From NCBI GenBank assembly GCA_013215145.1, contig JABSRP010000023.1:84510-148509 (forward strand): DNA of 64,000 bases, written 5' to 3'. The translations under genes were made by a program, and so were the position numbers. Each line of letters starts with the position of its first letter. Position 1 is the first letter of the stretch. The stretch is from Pseudobacteriovorax sp. GTDB lineage: Bacteria > Bdellovibrionota_B > Oligoflexia > Oligoflexales > Oligoflexaceae. Shown here piece after piece: positions 51,285 to 60,633 of this stretch. Under the pieces are notes generated by a model. It worked only from the letters and a program-made list of their open reading frames with translations. It was not told the DNA's origin and searched no databases.

Positions 51285-51643
51285 TCAAAACATATCAGTT
51301 ATCTCAACTCGATTTTCAATAAATTTGACTGTATCGTTCTTTTTAACTCCTACTAATTGATCCTCTATGCGAATCGCAAACCAATCATATTTCAGTTCAT
51401 ATTTAGTGCCATTTAAGTACATCACTGATTTCCGAGACCAATTTATCAGGTGATTGGAGGCGTATCCTGGTGCATTAAGTGAATAGAATGTTGTGTAGCT
51501 ATCAACGCGATATACATTGACTGCTTTAATTCCTTCAAAACGAATATCAGGATCGAAGATTAAAATGTCAAAAATTTAAAAAAATACGATTATTGGTAAC
51601 CCAAATATTAGAAAAAAAGAGTTAAGATTATTATTCTTGCCAT
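51285..51643 (-). pseudogene. broken gene for a small membrane-anchored protein
   Basis: On the minus strand AGGAAG and ATG (51643) start MARIIILTLFF, then the frame is lost at a T7 run (51612-51618). One extra T would continue into LIFGLPIIVFF, forming a membrane anchor, but a TAA follows. After that the same frame is open for about 90 codons with clearly protein-like sequence (for example FEGIKAVNVYRVDSYTTFY and KYELKYDWFAIRIED) to a TGA at 51285. It is therefore a recently inactivated gene of about 115 codons. Unknown family. Confidence 0.6.
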
Positions 51644-51963
51644 CTACTTCCTAGTTAATATCTGCCCGATTCTTTAGGACTATGTAGATCACCAACTATT
51701 CCTCCAATCAGTGTTCGAGATCCCTTCGGAATAGATGCTCACTTTCAGCATAATATGCAGCATCCTATCAGAAAAAAACCAATGATTAGGACGCCTTGAA
51801 AAGAAGCTATATTAATCTGTGCAATAAATCTCATTTGGCGCGTCTTTATAATGGATTCAAAGGAAAAGAGGATTGGGAGGGTAGTTTTTAGCTTCTCAAC
51901 TCTAGCTTAGCCTAAAACTGTAGTCGAGAAAGTGAGCAAGAGCCTGTTATCACTCTTGCATAG
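51644..51963. other. intergenic stretch with a possible gene tail
   Basis: AT-rich. On the minus strand just upstream of the broken gene a frame ends ASIPKGSRTLIGGIVGDLHS and then a stop; with no start it may be the tail of a deleted upstream gene. The right part is the upstream region of the beta-barrel gene, without an obvious promoter. Confidence 0.3.
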
Positions 51964-52974
51964 TTGCAAATGGAAAGTAAAACTTCGAATAATCTAATGC
52001 ATTTTTTGAACTTATCATTGATAGCGATTTCATTAGCGATGATTCATAGGGAAAGTTTTGCATCGGAGCATCTTCTTGGAGGAGAAATAAAAACTTTTAT
52101 TGGTAAGAATAATGAACAATCTTATCGAGGCCACGAATATATAAGCTTAGATGTTTTACGTTTAGAATATAATTATTCAAATAATAATAACTCTTCAAAA
52201 GTTGTGCTTCAGTACCGACCAGAACAGCAAAAAAAATGGCAAAAAAAACTTATCAAAAAACTTGTCTTCCAACGAAAAATACACAAGAAAAATAATATAG
52301 AGTTTGGTCGAGACGAGATAGGTATGACCGATCTGAAAAAAGGTTACGTGGATGATACTTTTTTAAATGCTGCTCTTGAGTATGACGATAATCTACCATC
52401 ATGGGAAAATCCGAAGCGTCAAGACATGATTTCTTTAACACTTCAAGAAAAGAAAATAAAAATCAAAATGACTCTTTTTAAAGATTCAGAGAAGAATGAC
52501 AACTCGCCAATGAGCGTATTTTTTGGTTCTCGGTACAAAATAAGCAAGAGACTTAGCTTGAAGGTGAATCTGATGAATAGGGTTAGAGAAAATAAGATAG
52601 AAAAAGCCATCGCCGTAGGCAGTCGGTTTAAAATTTCAGGGGTAGTGAATCGAAGTTATTTTCTATCCTCTCAGATTAAGAATAAAAATACTTTTAAAAA
52701 TCATAGGATATTTACGAATCATTCTTCTTTAGATTGGAATCATTCTTTTGAGCCAGGGATTATTTTCGAGGTCTATGAATATGAGGGAGCTCAACTAGTA
52801 GATCTCTCAAAAAGGAGCAATAGATACCTTGCCGGAGAAATTGGTGGAAAATATCAAGTTAATGACTTAGCTAGTATCAAGATAGGGTATAGACACACTC
52901 AAGTTGGAAGAGATTTACGAAACATGTCGCGGTTTTCAGATTTATGGAGACTCAGTATAAAATTGGAGTACTAA
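51964..52974 (+). CDS. predicted outer-membrane beta-barrel protein
   Basis: A 336-residue exported protein: signal peptide to about residue 33 (cut near SFAS-EHL), then alternating strands of amphipathic pattern (for example SKVVLQYRPEQ, NIEFGRDEIG, LSLKVNLMNR, SIKIGYRHTQ) and a final strand RLSIKLEY ending in an aromatic residue, typical of outer-membrane barrels. Lys/Asn-rich and AT-rich compared with neighbours. The next gene (CotH-type lipoprotein) starts 6 nt after its stop, suggesting a joint function. Confidence 0.7.
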   Translation: MQMESKTSNNLMHFLNLSLIAISLAMIHRESFASEHLLGGEIKTFIGKNNEQSYRGHEYISLDVLRLEYNYSNNNNSSKVVLQYRPEQQKKWQKKLIKKLVFQRKIHKKNNIEFGRDEIGMTDLKKGYVDDTFLNAALEYDDNLPSWENPKRQDMISLTLQEKKIKIKMTLFKDSEKNDNSPMSVFFGSRYKISKRLSLKVNLMNRVRENKIEKAIAVGSRFKISGVVNRSYFLSSQIKNKNTFKNHRIFTNHSSLDWNHSFEPGIIFEVYEYEGAQLVDLSKRSNRYLAGEIGGKYQVNDLASIKIGYRHTQVGRDLRNMSRFSDLWRLSIKLEY

Positions 52975-52980
52975 TCTATC

Positions 52981-54336
52981 ATGAAGTTTTCAATATATAT
53001 TTATTTAGGATTGTTGGCCATCTTTCAGGGAAATTGTCGCAAAATAGAAAACGATCCGCTAAAATGTGAACACATAGAGCGTATCAGAGCTGATGGGGCG
53101 AAACTTCCAGTTGCAATTATTGAAACCACTGAAAATATAAAAAAAAGTGATCGCATAGATGGTTACTTGAGAATATATGACCTTTCGGAAACAGAAAACA
53201 GTGACTGTAGAGGAAAGCTGCTACATAGTGATCACATTAAAATAAAAATGCGAGGGCAGTCGTCTGCAAGCTTTCCAAAGAAAAACTATTCTATTAAAAT
53301 CAGGGATCGAAATAAAAAAGACAAAAAAGTTCCCCTACTATCAATGCAACCTAATCACAAGTGGGTACTCCACGGACCTTATGTTGATCAATCAATGTTG
53401 AGAAATCATATAGCTCAAGAAATTTCAAAATTGACTGGGCAAAGAGCATTATCCAGCAGGTATGTTGAGGTATACCATTTCATAGGTGATAAAGCAGATT
53501 TTATTGGCTTATACCTACTAATGGAAGTCATCGGAATCGAATCATTAGCTTTAAACGAGAATCCTAGTAGTTTTATTGAAAATGAAAATGTATTTGATCG
53601 AAGCTTTATTTTTAGATTAGATCCATTAGATAGTAATAAATTTCATTTTAAAACCGAGTTTTCGCAATTAGACTTTTCAATATTCTATCCAAGAGTTTCT
53701 GATCTCAGCAGCCATGTGGCAGAGCAGATACCCGCAAAGATTTCTGATATAGAGGAAAAAATTTTCAGTGATCATGATGATGATTCCATATGGGATCAAT
53801 TAGATCGACAGTCTTTTATTGAAAGTCTTATTGTGCAGGATCTAGCCATGGATCTTGACGGACTTTGGAAAAGTCAATATTTGTACAAAAACACAAATGG
53901 AAAATTGATACTAGGACCAGTCTGGGATTTTAATCTAGCGTTTAATAATTATATCTTTGAAAGGTCTCTCGGTGAATTGAATCTAGTAACAGATCCGCAA
54001 GAAGGCTCAATTTTAGATAGAGATGTGGGGATTGGTTCGTGGACGCACCGTCTTGCTAAATCAGACAAATTTAGGACGCAATATACCAAACGCTATCGAG
54101 CTCTGCGATCAGAAGCTCTAAGCGATAGTGCTCTCTCTAGTCTAATCCTTAGTAAAAAAAGTCTCATTCGCGAAGCACAGATTAGAGATTTTGAGCGATG
54201 GAAGCTACAAGTAGGCGATGATACAGCTTTAGAATCACCAGAAGAAAGTGTCGATCGCGCTGTAAAACAGTTGCTAAATTTTATTTTAGATCGCGCTAGG
54301 TATTTAGACGATATTTATGCTGACCCATCTAATTGA
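52981..54336 (+). CDS. CotH kinase family lipoprotein
   Basis: A 451-residue exported protein. The signal peptide ends FQGNC (Cys-19), so it is probably lipidated. CotH features: MRGQSSASFPKKNYSIKIR (90-108), HKWVLHGPYVDQSMLRNHIA (126-145), MDLDGLWKSQYLYKN (290-304) and GPVWDFNLAF (312-321), the last with the metal-binding Asp of these atypical kinases. Spore-coat CotH phosphorylates Ser residues in coat proteins; in Gram-negatives the substrates are unknown. Operon with a beta-barrel gene. AT-rich like its partner. Confidence 0.85.
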   Translation: MKFSIYIYLGLLAIFQGNCRKIENDPLKCEHIERIRADGAKLPVAIIETTENIKKSDRIDGYLRIYDLSETENSDCRGKLLHSDHIKIKMRGQSSASFPKKNYSIKIRDRNKKDKKVPLLSMQPNHKWVLHGPYVDQSMLRNHIAQEISKLTGQRALSSRYVEVYHFIGDKADFIGLYLLMEVIGIESLALNENPSSFIENENVFDRSFIFRLDPLDSNKFHFKTEFSQLDFSIFYPRVSDLSSHVAEQIPAKISDIEEKIFSDHDDDSIWDQLDRQSFIESLIVQDLAMDLDGLWKSQYLYKNTNGKLILGPVWDFNLAFNNYIFERSLGELNLVTDPQEGSILDRDVGIGSWTHRLAKSDKFRTQYTKRYRALRSEALSDSALSSLILSKKSLIREAQIRDFERWKLQVGDDTALESPEESVDRAVKQLLNFILDRARYLDDIYADPSN

Positions 54337-54353
54337 TTTTAATTTTTAGCCTA

Positions 54354-54671
54354 TCAATCTTTACATTCCTGACTGAGAGCTTTTGCGACTTCTGGACTAA
54401 AAGGTGCAAAAGGAGCGCTTGTAACTCTCTCGATTATTGAGATTGGAGTTTTTTTGCAGCCAGGAAGCTTGTCAATCAATATGAGCCCATAGATAGGCCT
54501 ACAAACTGAGTATAGAGTGGCCCAATACACCGATGCAGAATTTGCGATAATCAATGGTGGTTCAAGGGATAAGCCATTGAACCAAAAGCTAACTTTGTCA
54601 GAGAATCTGCCTCTGGTTAACTGACCGGCCAACTTTCTGCAATCATTGACATAAAAAATCAAATTACGCAA
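54354..54671 (-). pseudogene. possible 5'-truncated gene of a cysteine-containing protein
   Basis: A 105-codon frame with protein-like content (IIANSASVYWATLYSVCRPIY and then PFSPEVAKALSQECKD). There is a TTG at 54671 but no ribosome binding site, and a stop lies just upstream. No signal peptide is present although the Cys pattern looks like an exported protein. Probably the tail of a decayed gene; a genuine small gene is possible. Confidence 0.35.
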
Positions 54672-54725
54672 ATATGACTATCTTTTTTTATCGAAATTAT
54701 TTACAAAAAAAGTGAAACATTTTTG

Positions 54726-54745
54726 CCTCTGACGCGTCATAGAGG
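54726..54745. promoter_or_regulatory. inverted repeat upstream of the lipoprotein gene
   Basis: CCTCT and AGAGG surround the perfect palindrome TGACGCGTCA (54730-54739), about 26 nt before the lipoprotein ATG. Candidate operator or leader hairpin. Confidence 0.4.
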
Positions 54746-54771
54746 TGATGTTTCGGATAAGAGGATACACC

Positions 54772-55422
54772 ATGAAACTAAACAGCTTAATCTTCATCAT
54801 GTTATCAGCCTTTGCCATAGGTTGTGGCGCTAATTCTGGCGAGCCGGAGACCGAGCACGGTGGCAGTGAACAGACCGATCAAACCGCGGAGTTCAATACG
54901 GTTGGCGGTGAAGCCGGTGAATCAAGGGCCGAGACGGAGAAAAAAGACGATGAGGGGGCGGATCCAAGCCAGCATCTGCCGGCTCCCGAGACGAACCCGT
55001 TTCCCAATAAAAGGCCTCAGAACGGACCGAACCCTGGCCGCGTCCCTACGATCGATACGGATGCGGTGACGGGATTTCGCATCGAGGTGTTGCGATTCGA
55101 GGTCTATGCTGACTCTGTAAGTGTGGGCATCAAGCTCAATGGCCGTGTCGTCGACCCAGAGTTTGTTACCTTTTCATTGACTTACAGTGGTTTTGACGAG
55201 GAGATTCCTCTGAAAGAACTTCTAGTTAACGAGCAGTATTCCTTTGTGATTCCCTATGATGGCCAGGATTTTATCTCTGGCAGTGAGCCTCTACGGTTTT
55301 CTTTTAGCTCTCCTAGGGATGTCGGTGATTTTGAGGTGCCGTTTCACTGCAGAGATCTTAGCAGTCAGGTGATCTCTATCGAGCCAGGCGCCTTAGCTGA
55401 TGATATTACGGGCTGTCAGTAG
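54772..55422 (+). CDS. lipoprotein with low-complexity linker and beta domain
   Basis: A 216-residue lipoprotein. ATG at 54772 is chosen (AAGAGG 7 nt upstream); an in-frame ATG at 54745 lacks a site. The signal peptide ends FAIGC. Residues 20-90 are a Glu/Gly/Thr then Pro/Asn linker, followed by a beta-rich domain of about 120 residues with Ig-like strand spacing and two cysteines near the end. Unknown family. Its 3' end overlaps the MutS-like gene by 17 nt. Confidence 0.68.
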   Translation: MKLNSLIFIMLSAFAIGCGANSGEPETEHGGSEQTDQTAEFNTVGGEAGESRAETEKKDDEGADPSQHLPAPETNPFPNKRPQNGPNPGRVPTIDTDAVTGFRIEVLRFEVYADSVSVGIKLNGRVVDPEFVTFSLTYSGFDEEIPLKELLVNEQYSFVIPYDGQDFISGSEPLRFSFSSPRDVGDFEVPFHCRDLSSQVISIEPGALADDITGCQ

Positions 55423-57250
55423 TCTTGCCAGCCTGTCCTTCTGTTTTAGTTAGATGATCCTCTACGGGAAGCCCCACCATTTTCATCAATTTGAGTGCAT
55501 TGCTATGAGGGACCACACCGGACCTCAGTTTATAGTCAAACGACAGACCCGTCTCTGAGGAAACGTCGTCGCGAAAATGATAGTTGCGCACCTTATCTGA
55601 AAACCTCTCACTCATCTGAGTGATCTCGAGATCATGGGTGGTTATGATACCCGAGTAGGACTTAGGCAGAAACTGCTTTAAGATCTGCTCCACAGCTGTG
55701 ATTCTGGCAAAGGAGTTGGTACCGCTAAAGACCTCATCTATCAGAAAAAAGCTATTGCTATCTGCTGATAAAAACGAGGCGATCTGAGTGATCTCTGCCA
55801 TAAACCGCGATACCCCTTCGGATATGGAATCATGGGTGCTGACGCTTGCCCCCAGCTGAATATTACCTAAGACAAAGGAGCTAGCCAGCACAGGAGCTCC
55901 GCTCTGAGCTAAGATGATATTTAAGGCGATAGAGCGCAGAAAGGTGCTTTTGCCAGCCATATTCGATCCACTGATAATGCAAAAGCTCTTTCTGTCGGTG
56001 ATGGTGAGGTCGTTGCCCACCCGCTGTCGGCAAGGGATAAGTGGATTTTTCAGATTTTCAAAACCAACTTTGATATCCCCAGTCTGTGAGAGCGTGGGAT
56101 AGCAGTGATCATCCTCAATCACCCCAACTGTCGATAGCGCAAGCAAAGCTTCGATCTCGCCAAGCCCCTTGGTCCAGCGCTGCAGCTGGGCTCTGTGTCT
56201 CATGCGCCAGGCCTCTAGTAGTAAGGCATGGATCACATCCCATAAGAGCATGTAGCAAAAGATAGCGATCAGAGGGTTGAGCTGATTTTCCATCGAGCTA
56301 AGCAGCCTATGAAAACTACGAATCGCCTTTGCCGACCGACCACCATCGCTTACCAGGGCTTGAAGCTCCTTCAGATCAGGGCTTTGAAAAGATTGCTGGC
56401 CCACGCTTTCGAGTATGTTCGCGATCGCTGACATCTCTGCTCGCGAGCGGCTTAAAGGCGATAAAATTGCTTCCACGGGGGCTTTCATCTTGCTGCGAAG
56501 GTAAGCATGCAGCAAACATAACAGCGGTATCAAAACCAGAGCTGCAGTGTTCCAGTAGGCAAGATACGGTAAGGCTAGTACAGCTCCCGCCATAGAGATA
56601 GCAATCCAGGTCCATGTCCTTAGACTCTTTGCGGCAAAGCGGTCCGCCTTGCTAAGCCAATCGTCAAGATGAAACCGCGCACCCTTGGACTTGGAAGCAT
56701 CCCCTGAGACGGCTAAGCTCTCGCGAAAATCCAAAAGACCACTAAGCTCCTTGATGGAGGTTTGACGCCTTATCACAGCAGCGGGCGGCTCTTTTTCCAA
56801 GAGCCACTTAGCGAGAGTCTCTTGCCCCGACCAAGTGCTTGCAAAACAAAGGTATTCATAAAGAGAGCCCTCACCGAAGAGCCCTAGGCCGCCAGAGCCA
56901 TAAGGATGCATCTTGGGAGCAAACTGAGAGCCGCTGGTACCACTCCCCACCCAATCGCCGTCGATGCGGGCCAGGTGCTTTTGCCAGAAATTCACCGCAG
57001 TCTTTTTGTTTTGGACCACCTTAATATTACGGCGATGATAGAGGTCCACCATTACAAACCCTACCAGTAGCAGTGCCAAGAGCAAGGACTTAGTCACAGG
57101 CGCTAGCTGCCATAACAGCATCGCCATTGCTAGAAAGATGATGGCTAGCTTAGTCAGAAATAGTCTCTGATTCAGAGGTTGGCGTTTGTCTAGGATTTGC
57201 TTGGCGCTGTGGATGCGCTGCTGGATGATTTTTGATTTTGTTGGGTTCAA
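55406..57250 (-). CDS. membrane-anchored MutS-like ATPase
   Basis: A 614-residue MutS-family protein with only the core and ATPase parts. Two hydrophobic hairpins (about residues 33-70 and 213-250) predict membrane anchoring, and the mismatch-recognition domain I is absent. ATPase marks: GSNMAGKSTFLRS (Walker A, about 428-440), SISEGVSRFMAEI, FFLIDEVFSGTN (Walker B) and TTHDLE. Such membrane MutS-like proteins occur in Bacteroidetes and some proteobacteria; their role is unknown and probably not post-replicative repair. Confidence 0.82.
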   Translation of the reverse strand: MNPTKSKIIQQRIHSAKQILDKRQPLNQRLFLTKLAIIFLAMAMLLWQLAPVTKSLLLALLLVGFVMVDLYHRRNIKVVQNKKTAVNFWQKHLARIDGDWVGSGTSGSQFAPKMHPYGSGGLGLFGEGSLYEYLCFASTWSGQETLAKWLLEKEPPAAVIRRQTSIKELSGLLDFRESLAVSGDASKSKGARFHLDDWLSKADRFAAKSLRTWTWIAISMAGAVLALPYLAYWNTAALVLIPLLCLLHAYLRSKMKAPVEAILSPLSRSRAEMSAIANILESVGQQSFQSPDLKELQALVSDGGRSAKAIRSFHRLLSSMENQLNPLIAIFCYMLLWDVIHALLLEAWRMRHRAQLQRWTKGLGEIEALLALSTVGVIEDDHCYPTLSQTGDIKVGFENLKNPLIPCRQRVGNDLTITDRKSFCIISGSNMAGKSTFLRSIALNIILAQSGAPVLASSFVLGNIQLGASVSTHDSISEGVSRFMAEITQIASFLSADSNSFFLIDEVFSGTNSFARITAVEQILKQFLPKSYSGIITTHDLEITQMSERFSDKVRNYHFRDDVSSETGLSFDYKLRSGVVPHSNALKLMKMVGLPVEDHLTKTEGQAGKTTDSP

Positions 57251-57326
57251 GGATGGGGTTCCTTATGTAAGGTTGCTGCTGGGATTGATCAATTTGCACG
57301 GCTTTTTACGGGCTATTTGTCCTGGA

Positions 57327-57926
57327 TTAATACCCCATAGCTAGTTGCTGATATAAAATTGCGAAAACTATCAGATACAGCCCCAGTCCAAGCATGGCGA
57401 TCCAAAGCCAGACGTCTCGTTTTAAACGAGCGAGGGTGAGTATGCAATAAGTCGCAAGGCTGATCGGGCTGGCAATGGGTCCGCATATGATGCCAGAGTC
57501 TTCGAAGAGGAGCATCTCCCAGGGAAAAAGCGTGACCAGCAGCAAGACTATCGTCCAGAGGCCAGGTTTGCTGATGGGTTCTGCTTTTGCATGGTTACGT
57601 CCCACATATGCTGAAACAAGCATCGTTAGTAAACAAAGGAGCAGTAAGAGCGTTAAGTGCTTGGCAACCCAAGTGAGTTGGCTTAGGTTAGACTGTAAAA
57701 AAAGGTAGCCATGAGCAAGCAAGATCAAGGCGACGATGCCGCGATGTTTAGCGTCTTTCGTTAATCCTATGGGATCAGAATTCCAAACTGTCAGGCAGAT
57801 AAGCGCTAGACCAAGAGGACTCATCCAAGGGTTTTGGACTACCATATCCTGCAATACCGCAACGTAGGCCTCCGGCGACAGCATAATAAAATCACGGACA
57901 CGGTATGAGAGCCAGTCTTCCATCAA
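57327..57926 (-). CDS. integral membrane protein of unknown function
   Basis: A 199-residue protein with about six hydrophobic helices (from residue 35 to the C-terminus). N-terminal segment MEDWLSYRVRDFIMLSPEAY, then ALICLTVWNSDPIG. The arrangement is faintly like DUF6064 membrane proteins, which I cannot confirm. It overlaps the end of the aldo/keto reductase gene by 4 nt, so it is translationally coupled and likely of related function. Confidence 0.65.
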   Translation of the reverse strand: MMEDWLSYRVRDFIMLSPEAYVAVLQDMVVQNPWMSPLGLALICLTVWNSDPIGLTKDAKHRGIVALILLAHGYLFLQSNLSQLTWVAKHLTLLLLLCLLTMLVSAYVGRNHAKAEPISKPGLWTIVLLLVTLFPWEMLLFEDSGIICGPIASPISLATYCILTLARLKRDVWLWIAMLGLGLYLIVFAILYQQLAMGY

Positions 57927-58861
57927 AGCGATCGCACGAGGGTCTGAATTTTTTGCCTTTCGGTCTGAGTCAGAAGCCGGCCCTGCTGTGCCATCATATT
58001 TTCCTTCATATGCTCGACCTTGGAGGTGGCAGGTATAGCTGTGGTGACGGCTGGGTGAGATACCGTGTATTTTAGGATCAAATCAGCCCAGTTGCGACAG
58101 CCTAATGTGGTAGCCCAAGGGGGTAGGGGGCGTTTTTTTGCAGCTCTGATGATCTCTCCGCCTTCGAATGGGCGATTGGCAATCACGGCGATACCCTTAT
58201 CCTGAGCCAAGGGCAGAAGCCGGCGCTCCACAGCTGGCTGGACAGGGTTGTAAGTCAGCTGAACAAAGTCGATGCTCTCCTTGCGCATGATCTGCTCAAG
58301 GTCGTCGTGCCGCCTGCCATGAGAGGTGGTGATCCCAATATAGCGAATCACGCCTTTTTCCTTTTGCTCTTTTAAGAATTTAAGGTGCTCCCGCCATGCC
58401 AGAAGATTGTGAACCTGCTGCAGCGCAAGCCGCTGGCGGCGCCAGAGTCTAAGGGAGTCAGCAAACTGCTCCCGCCCCTCGCTCGACGAGGAAGTCCAGA
58501 TCTTCGTGGCCGCGAACATAGGCTGAGTCAAGGATGAGGGAAGCGTGCTGAGGATCTGCCCCACAACGTCTTCCGCCGACCCATACATAGGCGATGAGTC
58601 AATCATCTGCCCGCCCGCTTCGAAAAACGCCTTGAGGACTGCTGTTCGTGATTCGCGTAGACGGCGGATCGAGCCGATGTTGAAGCTGATCCAGGCGCCC
58701 ATGCCGATGACGTTTAAGGGTTCTTGGGTTTTTGGGATGGGTTTATTGATAAGGTTTTGCAGACCGGGGTTAGCCCTAAGTAGGCTAGGCGTCAGGAGCC
58801 CGGTAGTACTAAGGGTCGTTCCGATGTAGGCCAAGTCTCGCACAAAGTCTCTGCGTTTCAT
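57923..58861 (-). CDS. aldo/keto reductase with Tat-like signal
   Basis: A 312-residue AKR-superfamily protein. The N-terminus MKRRDFVRDLAYIGTTLS looks like a Tat signal, so the enzyme may fold with its cofactor and be exported. AKR residues: Asp and Tyr in MIDSSPMYGSAE (about 90-100), Lys in AATKIW (about 120) and the position of His in LLAW/HNL (about 145), then RYIGITTSHG and QLTYNP. Substrate unknown. Co-transcribed with a membrane protein that overlaps its end. Confidence 0.8.
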   Translation of the reverse strand: MKRRDFVRDLAYIGTTLSTTGLLTPSLLRANPGLQNLINKPIPKTQEPLNVIGMGAWISFNIGSIRRLRESRTAVLKAFFEAGGQMIDSSPMYGSAEDVVGQILSTLPSSLTQPMFAATKIWTSSSSEGREQFADSLRLWRRQRLALQQVHNLLAWREHLKFLKEQKEKGVIRYIGITTSHGRRHDDLEQIMRKESIDFVQLTYNPVQPAVERRLLPLAQDKGIAVIANRPFEGGEIIRAAKKRPLPPWATTLGCRNWADLILKYTVSHPAVTTAIPATSKVEHMKENMMAQQGRLLTQTERQKIQTLVRSL

Positions 58862-59496
58862 GGCAGGGCTCCTTAGGCTGAAGAGGGCGATTTGATGGTT
58901 TTAATTGTAATGGTCAATTAATTTTTTGTCATTGTAGAAATAGACGCAGTAATAGGCATCATAAAAGCTGAGGTAAGGCCCCAAGTGGGTTGCCGAAAAG
59001 GGCTTTGTCCGTATATTTCATAGTTTCGAGATCTTTCTTTATTTCGTCGAATACTCCGATCAATGTGTAGCTATTTTTATATCAGATTGCGTTTCAATAC
59101 TTATTGCCTTAAACGAAGATTTAATTTGCTGACAGAATTTGATTTCGAAAGATTTTTTTTAGCTCGTACTTCGTTTTAGAAGGATTTTTCAACTTTAGAA
59201 AAAACCAAAATAAAATCATATTTTAACTAATAATCGCTAAATAATGTACTGGTTGTATGGATATGTTAATCGGAATCTATGGTTGAAATTGCTTGCGTTG
59301 ATACAATATTTGGAGTAAACGAATGACACTGTTCGATCGCAAATAATTATCCGTTTTTTACTTAACAATCCAAGGCCAAAGACCACAAAACTCAAAAATC
59401 GCTTGATCCAGCTTCAAATAAATCGAAGCAAACTCTAGTAAAACGGCGGATTCGTAATGTTAGTCAATCTTCTAAGTATTTAAATGGGATCTTAAT
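58862..59496. other. AT-rich intergenic region before the LanC-like operon
   Basis: A 0.63-kb region. It holds an inverted repeat TTAATTG-N7-CAATTAA (58901-58921) near the reductase start. On the minus strand several short, start-less frames read like protein (for example YLSFYDAYYCVYFYNDKK ending near 58898), suggesting decayed coding sequence, but they overlap in different frames and I cannot choose one. No clear promoter for the operon was recognised. Confidence 0.35.
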
Positions 59497-60624
59497 ATGG
59501 TCAAGCTTTACGACCTTGATAGGCATATCAGAATAAAAGCGAATAAGTATCCTGCAACCGAGAGAAAGACTGTTCTCAAGCAAATAGTTGACGATCATTT
59601 GCGATTCGCTGATAGCTTAAAGTGGCCTAGATCTTCTCGCGAAGACACATCGAGTGAATTGGATAATCTACGATCGTTGTACTGGGGATCTACAGGGATT
59701 ATTTGGGCTTTGGAGAGTTTAAAACTCGACAAGCCGTTCTTAGAACGACCATATTCGCGTAATAGCAATCAAGAACTTAGCTTACCAGAAGTCGAGGGTA
59801 TTGGAATAAACTCATTTTTTATGAGTGATGTAGCGTTGGAGCTGATAAACGCAAAGAAAAACTCATCATATATTCCTGCGGAATTAGCGATGGCGAATTC
59901 TCCGGCTGATCTATTTTTCGGACTAGCAGGCTCACTTTTATACTACTTTCATGCTTATAAAATAACTGGTTTAGAAGATTTTGCTGAAAAGTTTCGAGAG
60001 TATTTAGGGGTTGCAGCTGAAAACAATTACCTAAATAACTACGTATTTGAATGGAAATCCAAGCCCTATCGTTTAGTTGGTGCAGCACATGGATTAGTTG
60101 GCTTGCTGGGAGTTATTCTTAGGGCTCGTGAGTTTATACCTAAAAAGCACTTTTCTATGGCAGATAGATTGTCTCATGACCTAATCAGGTCTGCAATTTC
60201 GGATGTAAAATATTCGAATTGGCCATTTGAATTTGGTGATGTTGATTGCGAGAGAATATATTTTTGTCATGGCGCGACAGGAGTCATTGCGATGCTTTCG
60301 AACTGCGTTTCGAGGGAGAGAGGCTCGATTAAAATTCTCGAGAGTGCTGGTTCGCTAGTATACGAAGCTGGTGCCGTATCTAAAGGGGTATCTCTGTGTC
60401 ATGGGACTAGCGGTAGTGCATATGCATTGCTTCAAATTCATAAGCTTACTGGAGAAAGTAAATGGTTAGACCGTGCTATCGAACTCTCCAATGTTGCTAT
60501 AAGTCAATATAAAGACTCATCTGAAAGAAGGTACTCGTTGTTTACTGGCGATACCGGATTAATGGTTTTGTTAACAAGTTTAGAAAACGGGAACTATGGG
60601 TTTCCGGTTTTAGATTATTTTTGA
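59497..60624 (+). CDS. LanC-like (LANCL-type) protein
   Basis: A 375-residue (alpha/alpha)-barrel protein of the LanC superfamily. Zinc ligands are present: FCHGATG (Cys-257, His-258) and SLCHGTSG (Cys-301, His-302). Other barrel-helix motifs: GAAHGLVG (196-203), YWGSTG (62-67) and FTGDTGL (349-355), and the C-terminus ends in FPVLDYF. The C-terminal third matches the eukaryotic LANCL style (CHGxxGxAYAxLxLxxLT) better than typical lantibiotic cyclases. LanC enzymes add thiols to dehydrated Ser/Thr; LANCL proteins can add glutathione to dehydroamino acids. The first gene of a five-gene operon, 9 nt before the peptide gene. Confidence 0.85.
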   Translation: MVKLYDLDRHIRIKANKYPATERKTVLKQIVDDHLRFADSLKWPRSSREDTSSELDNLRSLYWGSTGIIWALESLKLDKPFLERPYSRNSNQELSLPEVEGIGINSFFMSDVALELINAKKNSSYIPAELAMANSPADLFFGLAGSLLYYFHAYKITGLEDFAEKFREYLGVAAENNYLNNYVFEWKSKPYRLVGAAHGLVGLLGVILRAREFIPKKHFSMADRLSHDLIRSAISDVKYSNWPFEFGDVDCERIYFCHGATGVIAMLSNCVSRERGSIKILESAGSLVYEAGAVSKGVSLCHGTSGSAYALLQIHKLTGESKWLDRAIELSNVAISQYKDSSERRYSLFTGDTGLMVLLTSLENGNYGFPVLDYF

Positions 60625-60633
60625 GGAGATACT

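Noticed and set aside
58898..59160. A frameshifted minus-strand gene before the LanC-like operon
   Set aside because: Protein-like stretches occur in three overlapping frames without starts; no single reconstruction is convincing.
59370..59470. Minus-strand transposase C-terminus remnant
   Set aside because: A 35-codon start-less frame only; resemblance to insertion-sequence ends is too vague.
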